From Gammaproteobacteria bacterium (GTDB lineage: Bacteria > Pseudomonadota > Gammaproteobacteria > Steroidobacterales > Steroidobacteraceae), in the NCBI GenBank assembly GCA_021323735.1, contig JAJPKM010000043.1:1-47995 (forward strand): DNA of 47,995 bases, read 5' to 3'. The notes below the pieces were generated by a model. The model was not told the origin of the DNA. It was given only the letters and a program-made list of their open reading frames with translations, and searched no databases. The position numbers and the translations under genes were made by a program. Shown piece by piece: positions 17,914-27,800 of the stretch (positions within the stretch are counted from its first letter, which is position 1; each line of letters opens with the position of its first letter).

Positions 17914-18972
17914 TCAGGCAATCGTTTCGGCCAAGGGCACTCGCGCACCCGCGCGCCAATCGGACGGCGATTGTCCGGTCCAGCGCCGGAACGCTCGGGT
18001 GAAGCAGCTTCCGGCGGAGAATCCGAGCAAGTAGGTCACGTCGCTGACGCTATGCCTCGGCGCGCTCAGATAAGCCAAGGCCAGGGCGTGGCGGGTGTTG
18101 TCGAGTATCTCTTTGTACGTCGTGCCGCTTTCGCCCAATTTTCGCTGCAGCGTGCGCGCGCTCATGTTGAGAATTTCCGCGATGTCTTCTTGGGAGGGTT
18201 CGCCGTGCTCCAGGCGCTGGGTCAGCACCTCGCGTACTCGCACCTCGATGTTGTCGCGCTCCAACTGCGACAAGTACTGAAGCGCGATCGCGTCATTGTG
18301 CCGTGCCAACTCGGGATTTCCCCCGTCCAACGGACGCTCGACGCTGTCGCGGTCGAACACCAAGCGAGTCTGCTCGGCGTCGAACACCAACGGGGCGCGC
18401 AGCAAGCTCAGGAAATCGTCGAGCTTCGGCGGCTGTGAGCGGCGAAACTCGATGCGCAGCGGTGAATATTCTCGGCCGATGAGAGAGCGGCACATCCGCA
18501 GGTAGAGGCCGACCACGGCATCGATGGGTGCATCGCCCAGTTCAGTCGTCGGCGAGATGATGAAGTGATATTCAGACCCGCATAGATAAAATTGGTAGTC
18601 GACCGCGTCGCTCACGATGTGGCAGTAGCGTTGCGCGCGCTGGAAAGCCTCTTTGAGTGTGGAACTTGCGGACATGCCATAACTCATGGCGTGAAAACTC
18701 GTCGGCCGAATGTAGCTGGCCACCTTGAGGCCGAATGCCGGATCGCCGGTCGCGTCCAGCGCGATCTTCCACAGCCGCAGACTATAGGTCACCGGACAGC
18801 GCGCGGTTGGACCCTCCAGGGACCTCGCATCCAAGCCCGCTTCGGCGAGCAGCGCCACGCTATTGCAGCCGGCGGCATCCAGCGCCCGGCAGATCGCCTT
18901 GACCCAGGAGCAGAGCGTGGTTTTACCGTTTCCCGAGCCAGCCGCCGGTACCCGCGTTGTTTTCGCGCCCAA
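17914..18972 (-). CDS. AraC-family transcriptional regulator with Arabinose_bd-type N-domain
   Basis: A 352-residue regulator. The N-terminal two-thirds matches the ligand-binding domain typical of OruR/ArgR-like AraC proteins (VTYSLRLWKIALDATGDPAFGLK, shown here only by its start VTYSLRLWKIALDATGD). The C-terminal AraC DNA-binding domain carries two helix-turn-helix units (EDIAEILNMSARTLQRKL and VSDVTYLLGFSAGSCFTRAF) and ends FRRWTGQSPSDWR. The start is TTG at 18972, five bases after AAGGAG; no ATG fits. It is convergent with the secreted hydrolase. The regulated genes are not evident. Confidence 0.92.
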   Translation of the reverse strand: MGAKTTRVPAAGSGNGKTTLCSWVKAICRALDAAGCNSVALLAEAGLDARSLEGPTARCPVTYSLRLWKIALDATGDPAFGLKVASYIRPTSFHAMSYGMSASSTLKEAFQRAQRYCHIVSDAVDYQFYLCGSEYHFIISPTTELGDAPIDAVVGLYLRMCRSLIGREYSPLRIEFRRSQPPKLDDFLSLLRAPLVFDAEQTRLVFDRDSVERPLDGGNPELARHNDAIALQYLSQLERDNIEVRVREVLTQRLEHGEPSQEDIAEILNMSARTLQRKLGESGTTYKEILDNTRHALALAYLSAPRHSVSDVTYLLGFSAGSCFTRAFRRWTGQSPSDWRAGARVPLAETIA

Positions 18973-19018
18973 TTCGTCTCCTTTGAATCAGCATCGCCGC
19001 CGAATCATACCGCCGACT

Positions 19019-19165
19019 TTAGGCATCGGCTAAGGAAAACCCGCAGTGCCCGCACCACGGTTCGGTCATCCGGGGCTTGGCTGGCCGTGCGGGTACCGCC
19101 ACGGCGTTGAGGAAGGTGCGCTCCGGACCGCCGACCCCAAATCGGCACGGCCGGGCCGTGCTCAT
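19019..19165 (-). CDS. Possible 48-residue Cys-containing ORF (conflicting frames)
   Basis: This lies in the 345-base gap between the AraC gene and ssb. The ATG at 19165 has a strong GGGAGG five bases upstream and the product ends EPWCGHCGFSLADA, with a CxxC pair. However, an open frame on the plus strand (stop at 19284-19286, possible starts TTG 19077 or GTG 19116) also has coding-like third-position GC and ends EWADPTIDAAYHDVWELL. Both cannot easily be real over the shared stretch. I recognise neither product; one may be a gene remnant. Confidence 0.3.
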   Translation of the reverse strand: MSTARPCRFGVGGPERTFLNAVAVPARPAKPRMTEPWCGHCGFSLADA

Positions 19166-19317
19166 CGCCACCTCCCGGTTCCACCATCCGGCCCATGCCG
19201 CCGAGTGGGCGGATCCGACCATCGACGCGGCGTACCATGATGTGTGGGAGCTGCTGATGGAGGGACTGGGCGCGCCGCGACTGTGAGCCTCGGTAAGTCC
19301 TCGAGGAAAACTCCTAC

Positions 19318-19794
19318 CTAGAACGGAATGTCGTCGTCGAAATCTTCTTTTCCACCCGCCGGAGCGGGCGCAGAGGACTGATCGTACTCATCCCGAGGCG
19401 GGGCACCGCCACCGGCGCTGCGCTCCGCGCCGCCGCTCCCACCGCCACCACCACCCGCGCGTCCGCCGAGCATTTGCATATTGTCGGCGATGATTTCGGT
19501 GGTGAATCGGTCGTTGCCCTGCTTGTCCTGCCATTTGCGGGTACGCAGCTTACCCTCGACGAAGACCTGCGAACCCTTGCGCAGGTACTCGGCGGCGATT
19601 TCCCCCAGCCGACCGAACAGCGCAATGCTGTGCCACTCCGTGCGCTCCTGCTGGGCGCCGGAAGCCTTGTCCTTCCAGGATTCACTGGTGGCGATACGAA
19701 TATTCGTCACCGTCATGCCGCTCGGCATCGATCGGGTCTCGGGGTCAGCGCCCAGATTTCCCACCAAAATGACTTTATTCACGCCACGCGCCAT
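19318..19794 (-). CDS. ssb: Single-stranded DNA-binding protein
   Basis: SSB coats single-stranded DNA in replication, recombination and repair. It is 158 residues with an N-terminal OB fold ([17 protein letters not shown], residues 6-22, then [10 protein letters not shown] and [17 protein letters not shown]), a Gly-rich linker from about residue 111, and the acidic tip DFDDDIPF that recruits partner proteins. The start at 19794 follows AAGGGGA. It is divergent from uvrA, a common gammaproteobacterial arrangement. A possible -10 box (TACAAT, minus strand, 19823-19828) lies 29 bases upstream, without an obvious -35. Confidence 0.97.
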   Translation of the reverse strand: MARGVNKVILVGNLGADPETRSMPSGMTVTNIRIATSESWKDKASGAQQERTEWHSIALFGRLGEIAAEYLRKGSQVFVEGKLRTRKWQDKQGNDRFTTEIIADNMQMLGGRAGGGGGGSGGAERSAGGGAPPRDEYDQSSAPAPAGGKEDFDDDIPF

Positions 19795-19987
19795 GTCGGT
19801 TCCCCTTGATTCAATGCCAGCCATTGTACACGGCGAACCTAAGACCCACGATCGGCATTGAAGGGGCGTTGAGGCAGATATGGGCATCACCGCATGGATT
19901 CAGCCGCGCTGACCCCAGCAAGCTCGCCTCTGTGGCGCCCCGCCGCAAGACCCATGCCGCACCCTGCCGTGGGCGTTCTGCCGGGCG

Positions 19988-20018
19988 TTGGACCCTCGCT
20001 TGACGCGGCGCGTATAGT
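19988..20018 (+). promoter_or_regulatory. Possible promoter of uvrA with a very short leader
   Basis: TTGGAC (19988-19993) and TATAGT (20013-20018) with a 19-base spacer, which is longer than ideal. Transcription would start around 20025, only a few bases before the uvrA ATG at 20029, and no Shine-Dalgarno is visible. No E. coli-type LexA box (CTGT...ACAG) was found in the ssb-uvrA gap. Confidence 0.4.
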
Positions 20019-20028
20019 AATCGGTTAG

Positions 20029-22881
20029 ATGCAAAATATCCGAATCCGGGGTGCCCGGACCCACAACCTGAAGAACATCGACCTCGACCTGCCGCGCGAG
20101 CAGTTGATCGTGTTCACCGGACTGTCGGGGTCCGGCAAGTCCTCTTTGGCGTTCGACACCATCTATGCCGAAGGCCAGCGGCGTTACGTGGAGTCGCTGT
20201 CGACCTACGCCCGGCAGTTTCTGTCCATGATGGAAAAGCCCGATGTCGACACCATCGAGGGATTGTCGCCCGCCATTTCCATCGAGCAGAAATCGACCTC
20301 GCACAATCCGCGATCCACAGTGGGCACGGTGACCGAGATTCACGACTATCTGCGGTTGCTGTTCGCCCGCGCCGGCACGCCGCGCTGCCCCGATCATCAC
20401 ATCGATCTCGCCGCGCAAACGGTGAGCCAGATGGTGGACGCAGTGCTGCAGCACCCGGAAGGCACCGCCATGCTGCTGCTGGCGCCGGCCATCGCCGAAC
20501 GCAAGGGCGAGCACGCGGAGCTCATCGAGGAATTGCAGGCGGGCGGTTTTGTTCGCGCCCGCATCGATGGCAAGGTGGTCGAACTGGACCAGGCGCCAAA
20601 ACTCGACGTGCGGCGCAAACACACCGTCGAAGCCATCGTCGATCGCTTCAAGGTGCGCCCGGATTTGACGCAGCGCCTGGCGGAATCCTTCGAAACGGCG
20701 CTGCGGTTGGGCCAGGGAGTCGCGCGCATCGCCTACATGGACGATCCGGAGCGGGCGGAACTCGTGTTCTCGGACAAATTTGCCTGTCCGATCTGCAACT
20801 ACTCCTTGACCGAGCTGGAGCCCCGGTTGTTTTCCTTCAACAGCCCAATCGGTGCCTGCCCCACCTGCGACGGCCTCGGCACCCAGGATTTCTTCGATCC
20901 GTCCAAAATCGTCGCCAATCCACACCTATCGTTGGCGGGCGGCGCAGTGCGCGGCTGGGATCGGCGCAACGCCTATTATTTTCAATTGATCCAGTCCCTG
21001 GCGCGCCACGCGAAGTTCGACATCGAGGCGCCCTTCGAATCGCTGCCGCAGCAGATCAAAGATCTGGTGCTGTTCGGCAGCGCCGACCAGCAAATCGAAT
21101 TCAAGTACTTGGACGGCAAGGGCGGTACCGTCTCGCGCAAGCATACCTTCGAGGGTATCGTCAGAAATCTCGAGCGCCGCTACACCGAGAGCGAATCGGT
21201 GGCCGTGCGCGAAGAGCTTGCCAAGTATCGTTCGTCCAGGCCCTGTCCCGAATGCGCGGGAACGCGTTTGAATCGCGCGGCACGCAATGTATTCGTCGGC
21301 GGCAGGAGCATTCCCGACATCTCGACGTTGTCGGTGGAGCTCGCGCTCAAGTTCTTCGGCCAGATCACACTCCCGGGTTGGCGCGGCGAAATAGCGGTGA
21401 AGATCGTCAAGGAAATCAATGATCGCTTGGGGTTCCTGGGCAACGTGGGGCTTGGCTATCTCACCTTGAATCGCAGCGCCGATACCTTGTCGGGCGGGGA
21501 AGCTCAGCGCATTCGCCTGGCCAGTCAGATCGGCTCCGGCCTGGTGGGCGTCATGTACATCTTGGATGAGCCCTCCATCGGGCTGCACCAGCGCGACAAC
21601 CAGCGCCTGCTCGATACCTTGGTGCATCTGCGGGATCTGGGCAACACCGTGATCGTCGTAGAGCATGATGAGGACGCCATACGCCAAGCTGACCATGTCG
21701 TCGACCTAGGTCCCGGCGCGGGCACGCATGGCGGGCGCATCGTCGCACAGGGCACGGCGGCGGAAATCGCCGCGAACTCGGACTCCGTCACCGGCCAGTA
21801 CTTGAGCGGTCGGCGTCGCATCGAGATTCCGGCGCTGCGTCATGTTCCGGATCCGAAGCGCATGCTGCGCGTGATCGGGGCCACCGCCAATAATCTCAAG
21901 GAGGTCACGGCGGAATTTCCCTTGGGGTTGATGACCTGCGTGACGGGTGTGTCCGGATCGGGCAAGTCGACGCTCATCAACGACACGTTGTTTCGTGCGG
22001 TGGCGACCTCGCTCAACCGCGCGGCGGCAGGCAGTGCGCATTTCGATCGGATCGAGGGTCTGGACTTCATCGATCGGGTGATCGAAATCGATCAGAGCCC
22101 CATCGGGCGCACACCCCGGTCGAACCCCGCCACGTACACCGGCCTGTTCGCGCCGATTCGCGACATCTTTGCCGCGGTGCCCGAGGCCCGTGCCCGCGGC
22201 TATGAGGCAGGCCGTTTCAGTTTCAACGTGAAGGGCGGACGCTGCGAGGCCTGTCAGGGAGACGGCGTCATCAAAGTCGAGATGCATTTTCTCGCCGACG
22301 TCTATGTGCCCTGCGACGTGTGCAAAGGCAAGCGCTACAACCGCGAGACGTTGGAGATCAGCTTCAAGGGAAAGAACATCCAGGAAATCCTCGACATGAC
22401 GGTCGAGGATGCCTTGCCGTTCTTCTCCGCGGTGCCCACCGTGCAGCCGAAGTTGCAGACCCTGCTCGATGTCGGTCTCTCGTACGTGCGGTTGGGACAA
22501 AGCGCAACCACGCTCTCCGGCGGCGAGGCGCAGCGGGTAAAACTGGCTAAGGAGCTTTCCAAGCGCGCAACCGGGCGCACTCTGTACATTCTCGATGAGC
22601 CGACCACCGGACTGCACTTCGCCGACATCGCGCAGCTGTTGGTGGTATTGCAGCGGCTGCGCGATGAGGGCAACACCGTCATCGTGATCGAGCACAATCT
22701 GGATGTCATCAAGACCGCCGACTGGGTCGTGGATTTGGGACCTGAAGGCGGGGACAACGGCGGCCGCATCATCGCGGTCGGCACGCCCGAACAGATTGCG
22801 GCGAACAAAGCTTCGTATACAGGGCACTATCTGCGTGCCACATTGGCGACGGCGCGCGGCCTCGAACGCAAGCGGGCATGA
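20029..22881 (+). CDS. uvrA: Excinuclease ABC subunit A
   Basis: DNA-damage sensor of nucleotide excision repair; a dimeric ABC ATPase that loads UvrB. The 950 residues contain two ABC modules: Walker [10 protein letters not shown] near residue 31 and GVSGSGKST near residue 640, with signature sequences LSGGEAQR in both halves. The zinc modules are visible as CPICNYSL...CPTCDGLG and CEACQGDG...CDVCKGKR. Length and motif order are standard. The ATG has no Shine-Dalgarno and lies close to a possible promoter, so the message may be nearly leaderless. The stop overlaps the next start by 4 bases (ATGA). Confidence 0.98.
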   Translation: MQNIRIRGARTHNLKNIDLDLPREQLIVFTGLSGSGKSSLAFDTIYAEGQRRYVESLSTYARQFLSMMEKPDVDTIEGLSPAISIEQKSTSHNPRSTVGTVTEIHDYLRLLFARAGTPRCPDHHIDLAAQTVSQMVDAVLQHPEGTAMLLLAPAIAERKGEHAELIEELQAGGFVRARIDGKVVELDQAPKLDVRRKHTVEAIVDRFKVRPDLTQRLAESFETALRLGQGVARIAYMDDPERAELVFSDKFACPICNYSLTELEPRLFSFNSPIGACPTCDGLGTQDFFDPSKIVANPHLSLAGGAVRGWDRRNAYYFQLIQSLARHAKFDIEAPFESLPQQIKDLVLFGSADQQIEFKYLDGKGGTVSRKHTFEGIVRNLERRYTESESVAVREELAKYRSSRPCPECAGTRLNRAARNVFVGGRSIPDISTLSVELALKFFGQITLPGWRGEIAVKIVKEINDRLGFLGNVGLGYLTLNRSADTLSGGEAQRIRLASQIGSGLVGVMYILDEPSIGLHQRDNQRLLDTLVHLRDLGNTVIVVEHDEDAIRQADHVVDLGPGAGTHGGRIVAQGTAAEIAANSDSVTGQYLSGRRRIEIPALRHVPDPKRMLRVIGATANNLKEVTAEFPLGLMTCVTGVSGSGKSTLINDTLFRAVATSLNRAAAGSAHFDRIEGLDFIDRVIEIDQSPIGRTPRSNPATYTGLFAPIRDIFAAVPEARARGYEAGRFSFNVKGGRCEACQGDGVIKVEMHFLADVYVPCDVCKGKRYNRETLEISFKGKNIQEILDMTVEDALPFFSAVPTVQPKLQTLLDVGLSYVRLGQSATTLSGGEAQRVKLAKELSKRATGRTLYILDEPTTGLHFADIAQLLVVLQRLRDEGNTVIVIEHNLDVIKTADWVVDLGPEGGDNGGRIIAVGTPEQIAANKASYTGHYLRATLATARGLERKRA

Positions 22882-23480
22882 TGGCATTGCGTGCGACCGG
22901 CCAATTTGCGCCGCTCGTCGGGACGCTGATCGGAGCCTGCGGCGGGCTCGTTTATTGGGTGGGGGTGCAAGTCTGGCCATCGAACGTGGCGGTGATCCTG
23001 TCCATGGCGTCGACCGCTCTCCTCACCGCCCGGCTGCCGGGTGGCATACCGGCGGCGCGGCTCGACGCCTCGAGCCGGCTGCTGTGCCTGCTCATCAAGT
23101 ACAACGCACTGATGGCACTGTCCGCGGCGAAGCTGCCGTTCGACGTGCCGGCCAACGTGCCGCTGGGCTTCATCATGCTGTGCGGATATGCGGCCAGTTT
23201 CGCGTTGCCGTTGCCCGTCACGGCGCTGCGGCCCGCCGAGACGGCGCCCTTGAGCAGCGGTACCTTGGCCCTGGCGCTGGCGATCGGTTTCGTGCCTGCT
23301 GCGTTGCTGGGCATTCCAGGGCTGGTCGGGCTCGCCGCCGCAACTTTGGCGTCCATGGGAATCCTGGTACTTCTTAGAGTTGGGCGTGCGCCGAGTTCCC
23401 AGCCTGCGCCGGCGTTGACCCAGTCGCTGACCGAGGTATGTTTTTATTTGGGCGCGCTGGCAACCTGGAGATACGTTTGA
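22878..23480 (+). CDS. Small polytopic membrane protein, weakly CobS-like
   Basis: A 200-residue, strongly hydrophobic protein with about five or six predicted membrane segments. Stretches such as [14 protein letters not shown] and [13 protein letters not shown] resemble parts of adenosylcobinamide-GDP ribazoletransferase (CobS), which finishes the cobalamin nucleotide loop at the membrane. The acidic HxDGLAD-type motif expected between these stretches is not there, so enzyme activity of that kind is doubtful; the resemblance itself is an impression from reading. The ATG overlaps the uvrA stop (ATGA) and its own TGA overlaps the pyrD TTG, so the three genes are coupled. Confidence 0.6.
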   Translation: MMALRATGQFAPLVGTLIGACGGLVYWVGVQVWPSNVAVILSMASTALLTARLPGGIPAARLDASSRLLCLLIKYNALMALSAAKLPFDVPANVPLGFIMLCGYAASFALPLPVTALRPAETAPLSSGTLALALAIGFVPAALLGIPGLVGLAAATLASMGILVLLRVGRAPSSQPAPALTQSLTEVCFYLGALATWRYV

Positions 23481-24511
23481 GACGCGCCCCGGCCGTCACG
23501 CGGGGCATCGCGCGCGCTGCGCTGCCCTTGCTCACCCGCCTGGATCCTGAGTTGGCCCATGATCTGGGGCTGGCCGGCTTGAAGTGGATCCGGCCGCTGT
23601 GGCCGGCACCCCAGATCCGCGCCGAGTCGTCCGTGCTCTGCTTCGGCTTGCGATTCGCGCACCCCGTGGGACTCGCGGCGGGCTTCGACAAGAACGGCGA
23701 TTACCTCGACGCCCTGGGAGCCCTCGGGTTCAGCCATATCGAGTTGGGCACCGTGACGCCGCGTCCGCAGCCGGGCAATCCCAAGCCGCGCATGTTCCGG
23801 ATTCCGGGAAGCCTCACCCTGATCAACCGCATGGGCTTCAACAATAAAGGCGTCGATCATTTGATTGCGCAGCTGTCGCGCAGCCGCTACCGGGGAATTC
23901 GCGGCATCAGCATCGGCAAGAACTTCGACACGCCCATCGAGAACGCGCAGGATGACTATGTGGCCTGCCTGCGCAAGGTCTACGCCCATGCAGATTATGT
24001 GGCCGTCAATGTGTCCTCGCCCAACACCGCGCGCTTGCGCGAGCTTCAGGATCGCGACGGACTGCAGCGCATCGTCGGCGCGCTGCTCGAGGAGCGTGTC
24101 GTATTGCAGCAGCGCCATGGCAGGCGCGTGCCCTTTTTGGTCAAAGTGGCGCCCGATTTGAGCGAGGCGCAGGTATCGGCGCTGGCGCAGGAGCTGCGTT
24201 CGTTGCAACCGGACGGGGTGATCGCCACCAATACCTCCAGCGACTTAAGTGTGCTGGGCAAGCCGCTTCCACCGACCTTAAGCGGCGGCTTGAGCGGCGC
24301 GCCGCTGCACCCCCGCTCCCTCCAAGTCATCGCGCAATTGCGCAGCGAGCTGGGAACCGGCTTCCCCCTCGTCGGGGTGGGCGGCATCGTCAGCGCGGAG
24401 GCGGCTCGCGAAACGCTGCGTGCGGGTGCAAACCTGCTGCAGGTCTATACAGGCTTTGCCTACCGCGGCACGGATCTACTGGACGAAATCCTCCAGGCCC
24501 TGCCACCCTGA
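23477..24511 (+). CDS. pyrD: Dihydroorotate dehydrogenase (quinone), class 2
   Basis: Membrane-associated flavoenzyme of pyrimidine synthesis that oxidises dihydroorotate to orotate and passes electrons to quinone. It is 344 residues against 336 in E. coli. Class 2 features are the N-terminal helical extension (ALPLLTRLDPELAHDLGL), GLAAGFDKNGD, the catalytic-serine segment NVSSPNT, and the FMN-binding VGVGGI. The TTG at 23477 shares its TG with the upstream TGA and has GGAG six bases before it, giving a coupled start. A longer start at 23438 lies inside the preceding gene and is less likely. Confidence 0.96.
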   Translation: MRRAPAVTRGIARAALPLLTRLDPELAHDLGLAGLKWIRPLWPAPQIRAESSVLCFGLRFAHPVGLAAGFDKNGDYLDALGALGFSHIELGTVTPRPQPGNPKPRMFRIPGSLTLINRMGFNNKGVDHLIAQLSRSRYRGIRGISIGKNFDTPIENAQDDYVACLRKVYAHADYVAVNVSSPNTARLRELQDRDGLQRIVGALLEERVVLQQRHGRRVPFLVKVAPDLSEAQVSALAQELRSLQPDGVIATNTSSDLSVLGKPLPPTLSGGLSGAPLHPRSLQVIAQLRSELGTGFPLVGVGGIVSAEAARETLRAGANLLQVYTGFAYRGTDLLDEILQALPP

Positions 24512-24567
24512 CTGCCCAAGGCACGTTCGCGGTTTATTACATTTGATTGCGCTCTGTCGATTGAGTC

Positions 24568-25431
24568 TTACTTGGACGGCAGCGGAATGAATTCGGTTTC
24601 GCCGGTTACGGGTGCGAATTGACCGTTCGCCCATCGGGCTTTGGCCAGTTCGATCCGTTCACGTGATGAGGCGACGAAATTCCACCAGATATAGCGTGGC
24701 GTGGGAAAGCGCTTGCCGCCGAGCAACATGGCGCGCGTTTCGCCGACGGCACGCAGCCGGTGCTGCATTCCAGGCTCCAGCACCGCGAGTTGGCCCTCGA
24801 TGAGGGTGCTTTCGCCAATGGCCACCTCGCCGCTCACCACATAGAGGGCTTGTTGATCGTGCTCGGCGGGGAACTCGAGGGTTGCACCCGGCCTGAAGGT
24901 CGCATCGACATACAACGTTGGCCACAGGGTCTGGACCGGCGAGCGCAAGCTGAACCCTTCGCCCGCAATCATCGTCAAGACGACGCCATCCACGGTGCGC
25001 TGCGGCAATGCTGCGGCCGGGTAGTGCGTAAAGTCCGGCTCCATGTCCTCATGGCCATCGGGCAGGGCCACCCAACTCTGGATGCCGTGTATTTTCTGGC
25101 CGGCCGCGCGCGCCGGATGCGGCGTGCGCTCCGAGTGTGCGATGCCCCGGCCCGCCGTCATCCAGTTCACGTCCCCCGGGCGGATCTCGCGCACATTGCC
25201 GAGGCTGTCGCGATGCTCGAGCGAGCCTGCGAACAGGTACGTGACCGTGGCAAGTGCGATATGCGGATGCGGCCGCACGTCGATTCCTTGCCCCGGCTCG
25301 AATTGTGTCGGCCCTAGGTGATCGAAGAAAATAAATGGGCCCACCATGGGGTACCCTGCCGCGGGAAGCACGCGGCGCACGATGAACCCGCCCAGGTCGC
25401 GCTCGCGCGCGCTCACACGTTGTATTGGCAT
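24568..25431 (-). CDS. Pirin family protein
   Basis: A 287-residue bicupin of the pirin family; characterised members bind iron and some have quercetin dioxygenase activity, while many have no known substrate. The N-terminal cupin holds the metal ligands: two histidines in RPHPHIALATVTY and the His/Glu of GRGIAHSERTP. The usual acidic residue after the HPH motif (HPHxGxE) is alanine here. The C-terminal cupin includes LYVVSGEVAIG. The start at 25431 (MPIQRVSARERDLGGF) matches the family. It is convergent with pyrD, with 56 bases between the stops and no clear terminator. Confidence 0.93.
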   Translation of the reverse strand: MPIQRVSARERDLGGFIVRRVLPAAGYPMVGPFIFFDHLGPTQFEPGQGIDVRPHPHIALATVTYLFAGSLEHRDSLGNVREIRPGDVNWMTAGRGIAHSERTPHPARAAGQKIHGIQSWVALPDGHEDMEPDFTHYPAAALPQRTVDGVVLTMIAGEGFSLRSPVQTLWPTLYVDATFRPGATLEFPAEHDQQALYVVSGEVAIGESTLIEGQLAVLEPGMQHRLRAVGETRAMLLGGKRFPTPRYIWWNFVASSRERIELAKARWANGQFAPVTGETEFIPLPSK

Positions 25432-25596
25432 TTTGCGCTCGAGACGATTCCTGCCGGCATTATGACATCGAGACAGTTCTATACCCACGGTACCTCCTTC
25501 GGGTGCTGTCGTTAAATGCTGACAGACGGCGCCGCGCCCCTCCCCGGTGATATCTTCCTCGATGCGCGGAGGGTTGGACCTTAAGGTGGGCGATCG

Positions 25597-27081
25597 ATGA
25601 CGGAGATCGAGATCTGGACGAAATGGGAGAGCCAGATCGTCAATGGCCTCTATCCTCTGCGCCGTTTCCTCGGGAGGTCAAACCACAGCGTCGTATTCCT
25701 GACCGAGCATAGGGCGCAAAGTCCTGCCAAGGCCGCCATCAAGCTCGTGCCGGCGGAGCCTGGACTGGCGGAGGCGCAGCTCTCGAACTGGAGGAGGATC
25801 GCCGCGCTTTCCCATCCCCACTTGATCCGCACGTTCGATTCAGGCCGTTGCAGGCTAGGAGGACATCCGTTTCTCTTCGTCGTGATGGAGTACGCCGACC
25901 AAACCCTGGCTCAGCTTCTTCCTCACCGCGCTCTCACCCCCTCTGAGCTGCGCGAAATGCTGATTCCAACCCTCGACGCCCTAGCCTACTTGCACGGCCG
26001 CCGTTTGGTGCAGGGCCAGCTGAAACCGCCGAACTTCCTGGTCGTCGGCGATCAGCTCAAGCTGGCGAGCGATACCATTCGAGCGTTCGGGGAACCCGCG
26101 CCGTCCATCGCCAAGCCGTCCCTGTACGATCCTCCGGAGGCCAGAGGTGGCGCCATCGACGGCGCCGGGGATGTCTGGGGCTTGGGTATCAGCGTGGTGG
26201 AAGCGCTTACGCAAAGGCTTCCGGCACTGGATGAAGTTTCGATCGTGACCCCCGCGCTGCCTCCGGCATATCAAAGCGCCGTGCGCCAATGCTTGAATCG
26301 CAGTCCGGCCGAACGTCCGACGATGTCTGAGCTGCAAGCGCAATTCGGCCTTTCCCAGCCCGCGGTGGAGGCCCCGAATCCCGCAGCCGCCGAGGCACCC
26401 AGCCCAACGGCGCCACACACTGCGGTACCTTCGAACTCGACTGAACCGCAAGCTACAGCTCCGCCATCCGCCGCGCCGCAGCCCATCGCGCCGCAATCTG
26501 CCGAGACACAGTTCAACGCATCGCAGCCGATCGCTCCGCCAGCCGCCGCGCCGCAATCTGCTCCGCCACAGTCCAACCCAAGGGCACCACTGCTCGGCTT
26601 AGGCGTTGGCGTGGGCGTCATCCTCTTGGTGGCCACATGGGCGGTCATGCATGCCCACCGTCCGCACTTAGGTCCCGAACCCGGCTCAGTCGGACCCCCA
26701 TCCTCCTCACCATCTCCGGACCCGCGGGCCGCGCCGCTGAATTCGGCGTCTACCCCGGCCGCGACGGCGGCGCTACATACGGCGGTGCTACATCAAGAGA
26801 CTCCCGTCCTCTCCCACCGCACGCGCAACACCATTCATGGCCAGGTTAAGGTCACCGTGCTCGTGACGGTGGATCGCTCGGGAGTTGTCGTCGGCGAGGA
26901 TGTGCGAAACCCCGGATCGAGCAAGTACTTCATGCGGCTGGCAGTCGATGCCGCGAAAAAATGGCAGTTCGCACCTGCCGAAACTCAGGAGCCGCAGCAA
27001 TGGCTCCTGGAGTTCGACTTCACCCGCGGCGGCGTCGCCGCCCGGGCGACGTCCGGCGGTGCGGGTGTCCATCGCGGGTAG
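25597..27081 (+). CDS. Membrane-anchored pseudokinase with TonB-like C-terminal domain
   Basis: A 494-residue fusion. Residues 15-255 form a Ser/Thr-kinase fold: lysine of the AIK motif is kept (Lys49), as are VVMEYAD and [14 protein letters not shown]. The catalytic HRD loop is replaced by QGQLKPPN (about 139-146), losing the catalytic Asp, and DFG reads ASD, so phosphotransfer is unlikely. Residues 255-330 are a Pro/Ala/Gln-rich linker, 332-351 a single membrane helix, then a second Pro/Ser linker and a TonB-family C-terminal domain (412-475: [25 protein letters not shown]). Topology suggests a cytosolic pseudokinase and a periplasmic TonB-like end. I recall similar pseudokinases in soil bacteria; the function is unknown. 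Confidence 0.85.
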   Translation: MTEIEIWTKWESQIVNGLYPLRRFLGRSNHSVVFLTEHRAQSPAKAAIKLVPAEPGLAEAQLSNWRRIAALSHPHLIRTFDSGRCRLGGHPFLFVVMEYADQTLAQLLPHRALTPSELREMLIPTLDALAYLHGRRLVQGQLKPPNFLVVGDQLKLASDTIRAFGEPAPSIAKPSLYDPPEARGGAIDGAGDVWGLGISVVEALTQRLPALDEVSIVTPALPPAYQSAVRQCLNRSPAERPTMSELQAQFGLSQPAVEAPNPAAAEAPSPTAPHTAVPSNSTEPQATAPPSAAPQPIAPQSAETQFNASQPIAPPAAAPQSAPPQSNPRAPLLGLGVGVGVILLVATWAVMHAHRPHLGPEPGSVGPPSSSPSPDPRAAPLNSASTPAATAALHTAVLHQETPVLSHRTRNTIHGQVKVTVLVTVDRSGVVVGEDVRNPGSSKYFMRLAVDAAKKWQFAPAETQEPQQWLLEFDFTRGGVAARATSGGAGVHRG

Positions 27082-27097
27082 AACCTTTCAAGGACCT

Positions 27098-27150
27098 GCC
27101 TCGAGCAGTATCTACCTCGAGTAGGATGCCTCGCGCGGCTGTGCCTCGAG
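27098..27150. repeat. Four GCCTCGAG-type direct repeats upstream of folE
   Basis: CCTCGAG occurs at 27099, 27115 and 27144, with a variant CCTCGCG at 27129, giving starts 16, 14 and 15 bases apart. The array fills the gap after the pseudokinase stop and ends 47 bases before the folE ATG. It could be an iterated binding site or a chance low-complexity stretch. Confidence 0.5.
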
Positions 27151-27197
27151 CTCATGCTATGGTAGGCGTGACAAGCGCGTGGCTCTTGGGAGATCGC

Positions 27198-27800
27198 ATG
27201 CCTAAAAGAAGAACCCGGACCGTGAGCCGAAGGGCCGCGGAGGCGGCCGTGCAAACCCTGCTGCGCTGGGCGGGCGACAATCCCGACCGCGAGGGCTTGC
27301 GCGATACCCCTAAGCGGGTCGCGAACGCCTACCGGGATTGGTTTTCAGGCTACTCCATCGATCCCGGGGCATATTTGCGCCGTACCTTCGAAGAAGTCGA
27401 GGGCTACGATGAGATGGTGGTGCTGCGCGACATCTCCTTCGAATCCTTCTGCGAGCATCACATGGCGCCCATCATCGGCCGCGCCCATGTCGGCTACTTG
27501 CCCACCGATCGGGTGGTCGGCATCAGCAAGCTGGCACGCGTGGTCGACGGCTATGCGCGCCGCTTCCAGGTGCAGGAGAAACTCACGGCGCAAATCGCCG
27601 CATGCATCAATGAAGTCCTCAAGCCGCGCGGCGTGGGTGTCGTCATCAACGCCGTTCACGAATGCATGACCACCCGCGGGGTGCACAAACGCGGCGTATC
27701 CATGGTCACCAGTAAAATGCTCGGCACGTTCCGCGCCGATGCCAGCACGCGTGCGGAATTCCTGCGCTTCATCGCGATCGAGGGCAGCAATCAGCGCTAG
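27198..27800 (+). CDS. folE: GTP cyclohydrolase I
   Basis: First enzyme of tetrahydrofolate (and, in some bacteria, queuosine) synthesis, converting GTP to dihydroneopterin triphosphate. It is 200 residues, forming a decamer in known members. Zinc ligands are Cys85 and the histidines of FCEHHMAP, with Cys156 in [18 protein letters not shown] and [12 protein letters not shown] are also diagnostic. ATG 27198 follows GGGAG by five bases and gives the usual N-terminus. The stop overlaps that of the convergent zinc-ribbon gene by 4 bases. Confidence 0.97.
   Translation: MPKRRTRTVSRRAAEAAVQTLLRWAGDNPDREGLRDTPKRVANAYRDWFSGYSIDPGAYLRRTFEEVEGYDEMVVLRDISFESFCEHHMAPIIGRAHVGYLPTDRVVGISKLARVVDGYARRFQVQEKLTAQIAACINEVLKPRGVGVVINAVHECMTTRGVHKRGVSMVTSKMLGTFRADASTRAEFLRFIAIEGSNQR

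Noticed and set aside
19795-20028. SOS (LexA) box between ssb and uvrA
   Set aside because: No CTGT-N8-ACAG or close match was found by eye on either strand.
19900-20925. Long minus-strand frame under the start of uvrA
   Set aside because: Complement shadow of uvrA, with no domain and no ribosome binding site of note. The same holds for 20926-21696 and 21706-22980.
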